A DNA stretch of 64,000 nt from JBDSSS01 sp963764195 (GTDB lineage: Bacteria > Actinomycetota > Actinomycetes > Actinomycetales > Dermatophilaceae). Both the position numbers and the translations under genes were made by a program. This document shows positions 51,467 through 60,265 of this stretch, in pieces. The first letter of the stretch is position 1. Every line of letters starts with the position of its first letter. The notes beneath the pieces are model-generated. The model had not been told where the DNA came from and ran no database searches. It was given only the letters and a program-made list of their open reading frames with translations. The DNA lies in contig CAVXRG010000003.1 in the NCBI GenBank assembly GCA_963764195.1, positions 682,001-746,000 on the forward strand. Direction: 5' to 3'.

Positions 51467-51484
51467 CCCCCTGACTGCACGAAT

Positions 51485-51510
51485 ATGCATGACTGTGTAT
51501 AGTCATGCAT
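51485..51510 (+). promoter_or_regulatory. ARG box overlapping the argC promoter
   Basis: ATGCATGACT and AGTCATGCAT are perfect inverted ten-base arms with a six-base centre. The -10 TATAGT (51498-51503) is inside it, eight bases before the argC ATG. Bound ArgR would cover the promoter and start codon, repressing the operon when arginine is high. ArgR is encoded in the same operon. Confidence 0.85.
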
Positions 51511-51511
51511 C

Positions 51512-52555
51512 ATGATCAGGGCAGCAGTCGCGGGGGCGAGCGGGTACGCCGGGGGAGAGATCCTCCGGCTCCTGCTCGCCCACCCGCTCCTCGAGGTCGG
51601 CGCTGTCACCGCGGGCGGCAACGCCGGCGAGCGCCTCGGGGCTCTGCACCCGCACCTCGCCCCGCTCGCCGGCCGCGTCCTCGCGGAGACGACCCCCGAG
51701 GTCCTCGCCGGGCACGACGTCGTCTTCCTCGCCCTGCCGCACGGGCACTCCGCCGCGCTCGCGGCGCAGCTGCCCGAGTCCGCCGTCGTCATCGACTGCG
51801 GCGCCGACTTCCGGCTCGAGTCCGAGCAGGACTGGACCGCCTTCTACGACACGGCGTACGCCGGCTCGTGGGCCTACGGCCTGCCCGAGCTCCCGCTCGC
51901 CGCGGGTGAGAGGCAGCGCGCCCACCTCGCCGGGCGGACCCGCATCGCGGTCCCGGGCTGCTATCCGACGGGCATCTCCCTCGCCCTGGCGCCACTGCTC
52001 GCCGCCGGGCTGGTGGAGCCCCACGACGTCGTCGTCGTCGCCGCGTCGGGCACCTCGGGGGCCGGGCGCTCGCTGCGGCCCGGTCTGCTCGGGAGCGAGG
52101 TGATGGGCTCGATGTCGCCCTACGGTGTCGGTGGCGGCCACCGGCACTCGCCCGAGATCGAGCAGAACCTCCGCCGGGCCGCCGGCGCCCCGGTCACCGT
52201 CTCCTTCACCCCGACCCTCGCCCCGATGCCGCGCGGGATCCTCGCGACGTCCACCGCGCGCGCCACGGGGGAGGCCACCGCGCAGTCCGTCCGGGGGTCC
52301 CTCGTCGACGCCTACGCCGACGAGCCCTTCGTCCACCTCCTGCCTGAGGGCACCTGGCCGCGCACCGCGGACGTGCTCGGCTCCAACCTCGCGCTCCTTC
52401 AGGTCGCCCTCGACAAGCATTCCGGCCGGGTCGTCGTCGTCTCCGCCATCGACAACCTCACGAAGGGCACGGCCGGCGCTGCGGTGCAGTGCGCCAACCT
52501 CGCCCTCGGGCTCGACGAGACCGCCGGCCTCCCGCAGACAGGACTCGCCCCATGA
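51512..52555 (+). CDS. argC: N-acetyl-gamma-glutamyl-phosphate reductase
   Basis: NADPH-dependent reductase for the third step of arginine synthesis. It has 347 residues. The nucleotide-binding start is AAVAGASGYAGGEILRLLL, and the active-site cysteine is in VPGCYPTGISLALAPLL. The first gene of the arg operon, it starts at an ATG with TATAGT eight bases upstream and no Shine-Dalgarno sequence, so it is probably leaderless or nearly so. Confidence 0.96.
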   Translation: MIRAAVAGASGYAGGEILRLLLAHPLLEVGAVTAGGNAGERLGALHPHLAPLAGRVLAETTPEVLAGHDVVFLALPHGHSAALAAQLPESAVVIDCGADFRLESEQDWTAFYDTAYAGSWAYGLPELPLAAGERQRAHLAGRTRIAVPGCYPTGISLALAPLLAAGLVEPHDVVVVAASGTSGAGRSLRPGLLGSEVMGSMSPYGVGGGHRHSPEIEQNLRRAAGAPVTVSFTPTLAPMPRGILATSTARATGEATAQSVRGSLVDAYADEPFVHLLPEGTWPRTADVLGSNLALLQVALDKHSGRVVVVSAIDNLTKGTAGAAVQCANLALGLDETAGLPQTGLAP

Positions 52556-53721
52556 CCGTCTCCCTCCCGCGCGGCTTCCGGGCGGCCGGGGTCACCGCCG
52601 GGCTCAAGGCGAGCGGCACCCCCGACCTCGCCCTCGTCGTCAACGACGGACCGGACCACCACGCGGCGGCCGTCTTCACCACCAACCGGGTCGAGGCCGC
52701 CCCCGTCACCTGGTCGCGGCAGGTCGTCGCGGACGGACGGGCCGACGCGGTCGTGCTCAACTCGGGCGGGGCCAACGCGTGCACCGGCCCCCAGGGATTC
52801 CTCGACACCCACCGGACCGCCGAGCACGTCGCGGCCGTCGTCGGGGTGTCCGCCGGCGATGTGATCGTCTGCTCGACCGGGCTCATCGGTGAGCTGCTCC
52901 CGATGGACACCCTGCTGGCCGGCGTCGACGCCGCGGCAGGCGCTCTCTCCGCCGACGGTCACGAGGCCGCTGCCGTCGCGATCAAGACGACGGACACCGT
53001 CCACAAGGTCGCGACCGTCGTGGTCCCGGACGGTGCGGACGGCGGCGGCTGGTCCGTCTCGGGGATGGCCAAGGGCGCCGGGATGCTCGCGCCGGCGCTC
53101 GCGACGATGCTCGTCGTGCTGACGACCGACGCCGTTGTCGACGCCGCGGACCTCGACGTGGCCCTGCGTGCCGCGACGGCGGTCTCCTTCGACCGGATCG
53201 ACTCCGACGCCTGCATGTCGACCAACGACACGGTCGTCGTCCTCGCCTCCGGGGCCTCCGGCGTGGCCGTCGAGCCGTCGGACCTGTCCGCCGCCCTGAC
53301 GACGGTGTGCCGCGACCTCGCCCGCCAGCTCATCGCCGACGCCGAGGGTGCGGCCCACGACATCGCCATCGAGGTGCGGTCCGCGGCCACGACCGAGGAC
53401 GCCCTCGAGGTGGCCCGGGCCGTGGCCCGCAACACCCTCTTCAAGTGCGCGATCTTCGGCAACGACCCCAACTGGGGCCGGGTGCTCGCGGCGGTCGGCA
53501 CGACGCGGGCAGCCTTCGACCCCACGGCGCTCGACGTCGCGATGAACGGTGTCGAGGTCTGTCGGGCCGGTGGCGTCGGGGCGGACCGCTCCCTCGTCGA
53601 CCTCACGGCCCGTGAGGTCCACGTCCTCGTCGAGCTCCACGCGGGCAGTTCCACCGCGACGATCTGGACCAACGACCTCACCCACGACTACGTCCACGAG
53701 AACTCGGCCTACAGCACATGA
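52552..53721 (+). CDS. argJ: Bifunctional glutamate N-acetyltransferase/ornithine acetyltransferase
   Basis: Recycles the acetyl group from N-acetylornithine to glutamate. It has 389 residues. The precursor cleaves itself at the conserved Ala-Thr in KGAGMLAPALATMLV near residue 185, where the Thr becomes the nucleophile of the beta chain. Other marks are NSGGANACTGPQG and the C-terminal FGNDPNWGRVLAAVG. ATGA overlaps on both sides couple it to argC and argB. Confidence 0.96.
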   Translation: MTVSLPRGFRAAGVTAGLKASGTPDLALVVNDGPDHHAAAVFTTNRVEAAPVTWSRQVVADGRADAVVLNSGGANACTGPQGFLDTHRTAEHVAAVVGVSAGDVIVCSTGLIGELLPMDTLLAGVDAAAGALSADGHEAAAVAIKTTDTVHKVATVVVPDGADGGGWSVSGMAKGAGMLAPALATMLVVLTTDAVVDAADLDVALRAATAVSFDRIDSDACMSTNDTVVVLASGASGVAVEPSDLSAALTTVCRDLARQLIADAEGAAHDIAIEVRSAATTEDALEVARAVARNTLFKCAIFGNDPNWGRVLAAVGTTRAAFDPTALDVAMNGVEVCRAGGVGADRSLVDLTAREVHVLVELHAGSSTATIWTNDLTHDYVHENSAYST

Positions 53722-54686
53722 CCCCCGAGCAGCGCCGCGAGCAGCAGCAGAACCTCCGCGGCGTCATCGACGCCGCGGCCCTGCGCGTCGCCGCGAGCAA
53801 GGCGATGACCCTCGTCGAGGCCCTGCCGTGGCTCGAGCGCTTCCGTGGCGCACTCGTCGTCGTCAAGTACGGCGGCAACGCGATGGTCGACGACACCCTG
53901 AAGCAGGCTTTCGCCCAGGACATCGCCTTCCTCCGGTATGCCGGTCTGCGCCCGGTCGTCGTCCACGGCGGCGGCCCCCAGATCAAGGCGATGCTCGACC
54001 GGCTCGGGATGACGAGCGAGTTCAAGGGCGGTCTGCGGGTGACGACCCCTGAGGTGATGGACGTCGTCCGGATGGTGCTCACCGGCCAGGTGGGTCGCGA
54101 GCTCGTCGGCCTGCTCAACCAGCACGGCCCGATCGCCGTCGGGCTGTCGGGCGAGGACGCCGGGCTCCTCGGTGCTCGCCGCCGTGGCACCGTCATCGAC
54201 GGCGAGAGGGTCGACATCGGCCTCGTCGGCGACGTCGAGAGCGTCAACCCCGGAGCCGTCCTCGACATCCTCGACGCGGGACGGGTGCCCGTCGTCTCGA
54301 CCGTCGCCCCCGACCTCGACGTCGACGGGCAGGTCCTCAACGTCAACGCCGACACGGCCGCGGCCGCGCTCGCCGTGGCGCTGCGGGCCGAGAAGCTCGT
54401 CGTGCTCACCGACGTCGCGGGCATCTACGCACGGTGGCCCGACCGGGGCTCGCTCCTGTCGAGCATCGACGTCACCGCCGCGAAGGAGCTGCTCGGGCGG
54501 GTCGAGGAGGGCATGGTGCCCAAGCTCGAGGCCTGCATCCGTGCCGTCGAGGGCGGGGTGCCCCAGACCCACGTCGTCGACGGCCGCAAGCCGCACTCGA
54601 TCCTGCTCGAGGTCTTCACCGACGAGGGCATCGGCACGATGGTGCTGCCCGACGTCGCCGACACCCCATCGGGAGGCAACCCATGA
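53718..54686 (+). CDS. argB: N-acetylglutamate kinase
   Basis: Phosphorylates N-acetylglutamate, usually the arginine-inhibited step. It has 322 residues. It shows the amino acid kinase motif VVKYGGNAMVDD, the substrate loop VVVHGGGPQIKAML and NVNADTAAAALAVALRAEKLVVLTDVAG. The extra N-terminal helix (about 1-25) is typical of arginine-sensitive hexameric forms. Confidence 0.96.
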   Translation: MTPEQRREQQQNLRGVIDAAALRVAASKAMTLVEALPWLERFRGALVVVKYGGNAMVDDTLKQAFAQDIAFLRYAGLRPVVVHGGGPQIKAMLDRLGMTSEFKGGLRVTTPEVMDVVRMVLTGQVGRELVGLLNQHGPIAVGLSGEDAGLLGARRRGTVIDGERVDIGLVGDVESVNPGAVLDILDAGRVPVVSTVAPDLDVDGQVLNVNADTAAAALAVALRAEKLVVLTDVAGIYARWPDRGSLLSSIDVTAAKELLGRVEEGMVPKLEACIRAVEGGVPQTHVVDGRKPHSILLEVFTDEGIGTMVLPDVADTPSGGNP

Positions 54687-55867
54687 CCGCCGGATCCGTG
54701 CTGCTCGACCGCTACGCCCGCTCGATGGTCCAGGTCTTCGGCCTGCCCCAGCTCGCCCTCGCCTCCGGGCACGGCTGCTGGGTCACCGACGTCGACGGCA
54801 ACCGCTACCTCGACCTGCTCTCGGGGATCGCCGTCAACGCCCTCGGCCACGGCCACCCGGCTCTCGTGCAGGCGGTCGCCACGCAGGCCGAGGCGGCGAT
54901 CCACGTCAGCAACTTCTTCACCTCCGAGCCGGCCGTCCACCTCGCCGAGCGGATCCTCGAGATCTCCGGCGCGCCCGGCGGGTCGGGCGTCTTCTTCACC
55001 AACTCCGGCACCGAGGCGACCGAGGCCGCGATCAAGCTTTCGCGGCGCACCGGTCGGTCGCGGATCATCGCGCTCGAGGGTTCCTTCCACGGCCGGTCCA
55101 CCGGGGCGCTCGCCCTCACGCACAAGGCCGCCTACCGCGAGCCCTTCGAGCCACTCATCCCCGGAGTCGAGTTCGTCGCGCCCGACGACCTCGACGCCCT
55201 GCGCGTAGCCGTCGACGGCACGACGGCGGCGATCTTCATCGAGCCGATCCAGGGCGAGGCCGGTGTGCGGGAGGTGTCGGGCGAGTTCCTCCGACTGGCC
55301 CGCGAGCTGGCCACCCGTCACGGGGCGCTGCTCGTGCTCGACGAGATCCAGAGCGGGATCGGCCGCACCGGAGACTGGTTCGCCCACGAGGCCTCCGGCG
55401 TCGTCCCCGACGCGATGACCCTGGCCAAGGGCCTCGGCGGCGGTGTGCCCATCGGAGCACTCGTCACCTTCGGAGACGCGGTGACGGGCATGCTCGCGCC
55501 CGGTCAGCACGGGACCACCTTCGGGGGCAACCCGCTCGCCTGCGCAGCTGGCCTCGCCGTCCTCGACACGATCGAGCGGGATGACCTGCGCGGCAACGTC
55601 CGTCGCGTCGGAGCCCTGCTCGACGACCTCCGCGTCGAGGGGGTCTCGGGCACGCGTGGACGGGGGCTGATGCGCGCGGTCGAGCTGAGCGGCATACCCG
55701 CACCGGCCGTGATGGTGGCGGCGCGCGACGCCGGCTTCATCGTCAACGCCGTGACCCCCACTGCACTGCGGCTCACCCCGCCCCTCGTGCTCAGCGAGAC
55801 CGAGCTGACCGGCTTCGTCGACACCCTTCCCGCCATTCTCGACTCGGCGCGGGGGACGGTCCGATGA
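54683..55867 (+). CDS. argD: Acetylornithine aminotransferase
   Basis: PLP-dependent class III aminotransferase that converts N-acetylglutamate semialdehyde to N-acetylornithine. It has 394 residues. It shows FFTNSGTEATEAAIKLSRR, the LLVLDEIQSGIGRTG cofactor region and the Schiff-base lysine in TLAKGLGGGVPIGAL. Overlaps argB and argR by ATGA. In most actinobacteria argF follows here; in this genome argR does. Confidence 0.95.
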   Translation: MTAGSVLLDRYARSMVQVFGLPQLALASGHGCWVTDVDGNRYLDLLSGIAVNALGHGHPALVQAVATQAEAAIHVSNFFTSEPAVHLAERILEISGAPGGSGVFFTNSGTEATEAAIKLSRRTGRSRIIALEGSFHGRSTGALALTHKAAYREPFEPLIPGVEFVAPDDLDALRVAVDGTTAAIFIEPIQGEAGVREVSGEFLRLARELATRHGALLVLDEIQSGIGRTGDWFAHEASGVVPDAMTLAKGLGGGVPIGALVTFGDAVTGMLAPGQHGTTFGGNPLACAAGLAVLDTIERDDLRGNVRRVGALLDDLRVEGVSGTRGRGLMRAVELSGIPAPAVMVAARDAGFIVNAVTPTALRLTPPLVLSETELTGFVDTLPAILDSARGTVR

Positions 55868-56349
55868 GTCGCACCCAGCGCCAACGACGGATCGTCGAGC
55901 TGCTCGAGCAGCACGTCGTCCACAGCCAGGGCGAGCTGTCCGATCTGCTGGCCCAGGAGGGCACGGACGTCACCCAGGCCACGCTCTCGCGCGACCTCGT
56001 GGAGGTCGGCGCCGTCAAGGTGCGCCGCGGACGGTCGCTCGCCTACGCAGTGCCGGGGGACGGAGCCGACCTCGGCGTCGTGGGCTCGCTCGGTGACGGC
56101 GCGAGCGACCGGCTGCGCCGCACGTGCGAGGAGCTGCTCGTGTCGGCCGCCGTCGCGACCAACCTCGTCGTGCTCCGCACGCCGCCCGGTGCGGCCAACT
56201 ACCTCGCCTCCGCGATCGACCAGACCCGCGATCCCGACGTCGTGGGGACCATCGCCGGGGATGACACGATCATGCTGGTGACGGGCACCGCCGACCAGGC
56301 CGAGCGCGTCGCCGCGCAGCTGCTGACCCTCGCCGGTGCCGGTGACTGA
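55864..56349 (+). CDS. argR: Arginine repressor
   Basis: Hexameric regulator that binds ARG boxes with arginine as co-repressor. It has 161 residues. The winged HTH occupies about 1-65 (RQRRIVELLEQHVVHSQGELSDLL, TQATLSRDLVEVGAVKVR), and the oligomerisation and arginine-binding domain includes GTIAGDDTIMLVTG. Translationally coupled to argD. Its target is the palindrome at the argC promoter. Confidence 0.96.
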   Translation: MSRTQRQRRIVELLEQHVVHSQGELSDLLAQEGTDVTQATLSRDLVEVGAVKVRRGRSLAYAVPGDGADLGVVGSLGDGASDRLRRTCEELLVSAAVATNLVVLRTPPGAANYLASAIDQTRDPDVVGTIAGDDTIMLVTGTADQAERVAAQLLTLAGAGD

Positions 56350-56415
56350 GAACCCACACGTCCGACCACCGCACCCCACAGACCCCCCGCACACCCTTCC
56401 GAGGAGAACCCACCG

Positions 56416-57849
56416 ATGAGCAGCGACAAGCCGACCGACGAGCGCGTGAGCCTGTGGGGCGGCCGGTTCGCGGGCGGACCCGACCAAGCGCTGGCCGCGC
56501 TGTCGAAGAGCACCCACTTCGACTGGCGTCTGGCCCCGCACGACCTCGCGGGCTCGCGGGCGCACGCCCGGGTCCTGCACGCGGCCGGGCTCCTCTCCGA
56601 CGAGCACCTCGCCGGGATGATCGCGGGTCTCGACGAGCTCGAGTCCGACGTCGTGTCAGGCGAGTTCGCCCCGGACCTCGACGACGAGGACGTCCACACC
56701 GCGCTGGAGCGCGGCCTCATCGACCGGGTCGGGCCCGACCTCGGCGGCCGACTGCGGGCCGGCCGGTCACGCAACGACCAGGTGGCGACCCTCTTCCGGC
56801 GTTACCTGCGCGAGCACGCCCGGGTCGTCGCCGGGCTCGTCCTCGATGTCGTGGACGCCCTTGTCGCGCAGGCCGACACGCACCTCGGGGTGGCGATGCC
56901 GGGTCGGACCCACCTTCAGCACGCGCAGCCGGTGCTGCTCTCGCACCACCTGCTCGCCCACGCATGGGCGCTGCTGCGCGATGTCGACCGGCTGCGCGAC
57001 TGGGACGTGCGGTGCGACTCCTCGCCCTACGGTTCCGGTGCCCTTGCCGGCTCCTCGCTCGGGCTCGACCCCGGGGCGATCGCCCGTGACCTCGGCTTCA
57101 GCCGGTCGGTCGAGAACTCCATCGACGGCACCGCATCGCGGGACTTCGCCGCGGAGTTCAGCTTCGTCTGCGCGATGACCGCCGTGGACGTCTCCCGGTT
57201 CGCCGAGGAGGTCGTGCTCTGGGCGACGAAGGAGTTCTCCTTCATCACGCTGCACGACTCCTACTCGACCGGGTCGAGCATCATGCCGCAGAAGAAGAAC
57301 CCCGACGTCGCCGAGCTCGCGCGCGGCAAGGCGGGTCGTCTCGTCGGCGACCTCGCCGGGCTGCTGACGACGCTCAAGGCGCTGCCGCTCGCCTACAACC
57401 GCGACCTGCAGGAGGACAAGGAGCCGGTCTTCGACGCGGTCGACACCCTCGAGGTGCTCCTGCCGGCCTTCGCCGGGATGGTCGCGACCCTCACCTTCCA
57501 CGCCGAGCGCCTCGAGTCGCTCGCGCCCCAGGGCTTCGCCCTCGCGACCGACATCGCCGAGTGGCTCGTCCGCCAGGGCGTGGCCTTCCGGATCGCCCAC
57601 GAGGTCGCGGGCGCGTGCGTGCAGGAGTGCGAGGGCCGGGGCATCGAGCTGTGGGACCTCACCGACGAGGACTTCGCGCGGCTCAGCGAGCACCTCACCC
57701 CCGACGTGCGCTCGGTCTTGTCCGTGGCCGGGTCGCTCGCCTCGCGTGACGCCGTGGGGGGGACGGCGCCCGCCCGCGTCGCCGAGCAGCTCTCCGCCGC
57801 CCGGGAGCGCCTCGCCGCCGCCCGGTTGTGGTCGAGCGCTACCGTCTGA
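56416..57849 (+). CDS. argH: Argininosuccinate lyase
   Basis: Last enzyme of arginine synthesis, splitting argininosuccinate to arginine and fumarate. It has 477 residues. The superfamily signature loop is GSSIMPQKKNPDVAEL, and the N-terminal SLWGGRFAGGPDQALAALSKS and RLRAGRSRNDQVATLFR are typical. GAGGAGA lies before the ATG. argG, which makes its substrate and normally stands immediately upstream, is absent; argH follows argR after 66 bases. Confidence 0.95.
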   Translation: MSSDKPTDERVSLWGGRFAGGPDQALAALSKSTHFDWRLAPHDLAGSRAHARVLHAAGLLSDEHLAGMIAGLDELESDVVSGEFAPDLDDEDVHTALERGLIDRVGPDLGGRLRAGRSRNDQVATLFRRYLREHARVVAGLVLDVVDALVAQADTHLGVAMPGRTHLQHAQPVLLSHHLLAHAWALLRDVDRLRDWDVRCDSSPYGSGALAGSSLGLDPGAIARDLGFSRSVENSIDGTASRDFAAEFSFVCAMTAVDVSRFAEEVVLWATKEFSFITLHDSYSTGSSIMPQKKNPDVAELARGKAGRLVGDLAGLLTTLKALPLAYNRDLQEDKEPVFDAVDTLEVLLPAFAGMVATLTFHAERLESLAPQGFALATDIAEWLVRQGVAFRIAHEVAGACVQECEGRGIELWDLTDEDFARLSEHLTPDVRSVLSVAGSLASRDAVGGTAPARVAEQLSAARERLAAARLWSSATV

Positions 57850-57851
57850 GG

Positions 57852-58508
57852 GTGCAGACGGGGGACGCGGGCGGTCGGGTGGAGCCGCTCGGACGGGACT
57901 TCTTCGCCCGTCCCGTGCTCGCCGTGTCCCGCGAGCTGCTCGGGTGCCACCTCACGCATGGCGGCGTCACGGTGCGGATCACCGAGACGGAGGCGTATGC
58001 CGGTCAGCTCGACCCCGGCTCGCACGCCTACCGCGGGGAGACGCCGCGGACCCGGCCGATGTTCGGCCCGCCCGGCTTCACCTACGTCTACTTCACCTAC
58101 GGCAACCACTGGATGCTCTGCCTCGTCACCGGTGGGGTGGGGGAGGCCGAGGCGGTGCTCGTCCGCGCGGGTGAGGTCGTCGCGGGGGAGGACCTGGTCC
58201 GGCAACGGCGCTCCCGGGTGGCGCCCCGCGACTGGACCCGCGGTCCGGGACGTCTCGCCCAGGCCCTCGGGCTCACCGGCGCCGACACCGGCCGTGACTT
58301 CTGCCGTCCCCCGGTCGGCGAGACGGTCGAGCTCACGGTGAGCGGGGGCGTCGGCCCCGCTGTCGTGCGCACGGGGCCCCGGGTCGGTGTCAGTGGTCCG
58401 GGCGGCGACGGCGAGGCCTTCCCGTGGCGGTTCTGGGCCGAGGGCGAGCCGAGCGTCTCGACCTACCGGCCCGGTGCGGCGCGGCGTCGCGCAACGGGAC
58501 CGGCGTGA
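57852..58508 (+). CDS. mpg: 3-methyladenine DNA glycosylase (AAG family), copy 1
   Basis: Base-excision repair enzyme that removes alkylated purines. It has 218 residues. The catalytic Glu is in RITETEAYAGQLDPGSHAY. The DNA-intercalating region is FGPPGFTYVYFTYGNHWMLCLVT and the C-terminal part includes TRGPGRLAQALGLTG and PWRFWAEGEPSVSTY. The GTG start, two bases after argH ends, is supported by TACCGT six bases upstream, inside the argH 3' end. A second copy lies about 1.8 kb downstream. Confidence 0.9.
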   Translation: MQTGDAGGRVEPLGRDFFARPVLAVSRELLGCHLTHGGVTVRITETEAYAGQLDPGSHAYRGETPRTRPMFGPPGFTYVYFTYGNHWMLCLVTGGVGEAEAVLVRAGEVVAGEDLVRQRRSRVAPRDWTRGPGRLAQALGLTGADTGRDFCRPPVGETVELTVSGGVGPAVVRTGPRVGVSGPGGDGEAFPWRFWAEGEPSVSTYRPGAARRRATGPA

Positions 58509-58538
58509 CGCGTGCCCGGCAGGTCGTGACCGGTCGCG

Positions 58539-58916
58539 TTACTCCGGACCGTCACGCTCGTCGTCACCCGGCTTCTCGGCCCACGTCCTCCGTGCCGCGA
58601 CCGCTCGGGCCAGCACCGAGAGGTCCGGGTCGTCCGAGACACCCTTCCTCGCGGCCTTGCCGACTCGTGCGGCCACCAGGTCGCGCATCAGCACGCCCTC
58701 GAAGACGGCTCCAGCGAGATCATCGATCAGGGCCGCTGTCTCAGGCTCCGGTGGCTGCCCGGACCTGACGAGGAACGCAAGTTCTCGCGTTGCGGGGTGT
58801 GGACCCAGGCGCTGACGAGCGCGTCGTTCGGACCGCACGGAGACGACCAGCAGGCCTGAGACCGTGGCCAGCGACACCGAGCCGACGACCAACACGGCCA
58901 CTTCCAGGCCGGTCAC
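58539..58916 (-). CDS. Hypothetical protein with one membrane helix (cassette gene 3)
   Basis: A 125-residue protein. The N-terminal transmembrane segment (LEVAVLVVGSVSLATVSGLLVV) is followed by a soluble, charged C-terminal part (LAGAVFEGVLMRDLVAARVGKAARKG). The GTG overlapping the stop of the upstream gene is taken as start. No family recognised. Last gene of a three-gene overlapping operon between two DNA glycosylase genes. Confidence 0.6.
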   Translation of the reverse strand: MTGLEVAVLVVGSVSLATVSGLLVVSVRSERRARQRLGPHPATRELAFLVRSGQPPEPETAALIDDLAGAVFEGVLMRDLVAARVGKAARKGVSDDPDLSVLARAVAARRTWAEKPGDDERDGPE

Positions 58917-59293
58917 GAGGGGGGCCCCGAGAAGAGGATCCACCTGGCCAGGGCGTAGCTCTCGCTGAGCCGCTGCAAGCCAACGAGGATGACGGCGCCC
59001 CAGGCGAGGAAGGTCATGCTGAGGGTGACCACCACGATGGCGACAGCACCGTTCAGGCCCTTCGAACTGTCGAGGGCGACACCTGCGAGGGCGATCAGCG
59101 TCGTGACTGCGGCGGCTCCGAGTCCCTTGGCGAGACCCAGTAGCCGGTCCCGCTCCCAGTCGAAGAGCTGCGTCAGCGCCTCCTCGGGCGCCGGGCCGTT
59201 CTTCGCCCGGATCACGGCGGACACGCTCACGCCAGGTAGCAGCAGGGCCCGTCTCCAGGCGTCGGGCCTCCGTGGCTCGGTGGCAGTGGTCAT
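58913..59293 (-). CDS. Hypothetical protein with two membrane helices (cassette gene 2)
   Basis: A 126-residue protein. A soluble N-terminal region with FDWERDRLLGLAKGLGA is followed by two hydrophobic helices (AAAVTTLIALAGVALD and GAVAIVVVTLSMTFLAWGAVILVG) and a short tail. Both ends overlap neighbours by four bases, so the three proteins are made in fixed ratio and probably act together at the membrane. No family recognised. Confidence 0.6.
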   Translation of the reverse strand: MTTATEPRRPDAWRRALLLPGVSVSAVIRAKNGPAPEEALTQLFDWERDRLLGLAKGLGAAAVTTLIALAGVALDSSKGLNGAVAIVVVTLSMTFLAWGAVILVGLQRLSESYALARWILFSGPPS

Positions 59294-60042
59294 CGTCCCA
59301 ACCCGTCCGCGGGCCGACCCAGCTCAGCGAGCCGGTGAGCCATGAGGTGGTTCATCTCGTATCTCGATCCCTTCAGGTAGGCACACAACAGCCGGTACCG
59401 ATCCGCTGACAAGACGCCGGAAGGGCTGATCAGCTCGAGCCGGTCCTCGAGGTCGGACGTGACGGCACGACGCGCGTCCACCTGCCACCTCTGCCGCCCC
59501 CCGAGATCGGTCATCTCTCGCAGGGCAGAGGCAGCGCAGGCCACCGCGGGGTCGGCGTCGGCGAAGGCCGATGCGCCGGACGAGCCTGCGGTTCCGTCAG
59601 GCTGGGGTGAGGTGCCGGCGCAGAGTCGGGCCACGAGGTCCGCATCGATTCCAACGGGAGAGACGGCCAGGGCGGCTGCCGCCAGCGCGCGCGGCCACCC
59701 GGGTCGGTCGGCAGTGGTCCTGACGGACTCTGCGGCCAGCGTGCCGCGGTTGCCTGGATCCGTCCCGCCCTGGGCGGCGAGAAGGACGGTCGCCCACCGG
59801 ATCCGGGCCCCGTCGAGGACCGCCGGGTCGGATGCGAGGGCGAGCGGCCATGCAGCGTCGGCGATCGAGCTGTCGGGCACCCACCTGGCATCCGACGTGT
59901 CATCGTCATCGGCCGGGTAGCCACGCATCGCGAGCGAGCAGAGTGCATGAGCGAGCACGCGAGGAGAGCCTCCGCCCTGGTGCCACTGGCAGGCCCAGAT
60001 CGCGTACCCCTCCGCGTGGGCCAGGGGCGGGAGGTCATCCAT
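59290..60042 (-). CDS. Hypothetical soluble protein (cassette gene 1)
   Basis: A 250-residue soluble, Ala-rich, mainly helical protein containing HAEGYAIWACQWHQGGGSPR, an acidic cluster YPADDDDTSDARW and a C-terminal RLLCAYLKGSRYEMNHLMAH. No family or catalytic motif recognised. TAGACA exactly six bases before the ATG suggests a leaderless first gene, and TGTCTATCGACA overlaps that -10 as a possible operator. The ATG touches the divergent control region of the second glycosylase gene. Confidence 0.6.
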   Translation of the reverse strand: MDDLPPLAHAEGYAIWACQWHQGGGSPRVLAHALCSLAMRGYPADDDDTSDARWVPDSSIADAAWPLALASDPAVLDGARIRWATVLLAAQGGTDPGNRGTLAAESVRTTADRPGWPRALAAAALAVSPVGIDADLVARLCAGTSPQPDGTAGSSGASAFADADPAVACAASALREMTDLGGRQRWQVDARRAVTSDLEDRLELISPSGVLSADRYRLLCAYLKGSRYEMNHLMAHRLAELGRPADGLGR

Positions 60043-60130
60043 GACATCTGTCTATCGACAGGTCGGGAGAAGGGTCAAGGGCCACGAGATGCGGTCGCGC
60101 AACGGTCCGCCCGCCCGAAGCACGGCTGTC

Positions 60131-60152
60131 CCGGGGCCGGGACCGGCCCCGG
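60131..60152. promoter_or_regulatory. 22-bp palindrome upstream of mpg copy 2
   Basis: CCGGGGCCGG and CCGGCCCCGG are exact inverted repeats with a two-base centre, followed at once by a -10-like TACGAT (60154-60159). Candidate operator or hairpin in the 223-base divergent gap. Confidence 0.5.
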
Positions 60153-60265
60153 TTACGATTCCCGAGAACCGGCCCTCCTACGACACTCGACGGACTCGCT
60201 GCCTTGACCACCTCCAGCCCGACGTGCGCGGGCGCTGCGCCGACTGGACGAACTCCACGGTCGTC

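Noticed and set aside
48821..51490. About 890-codon antisense frame across pheT
   Set aside because: Low-complexity translation, no start signal, and pheT fully explains the region.
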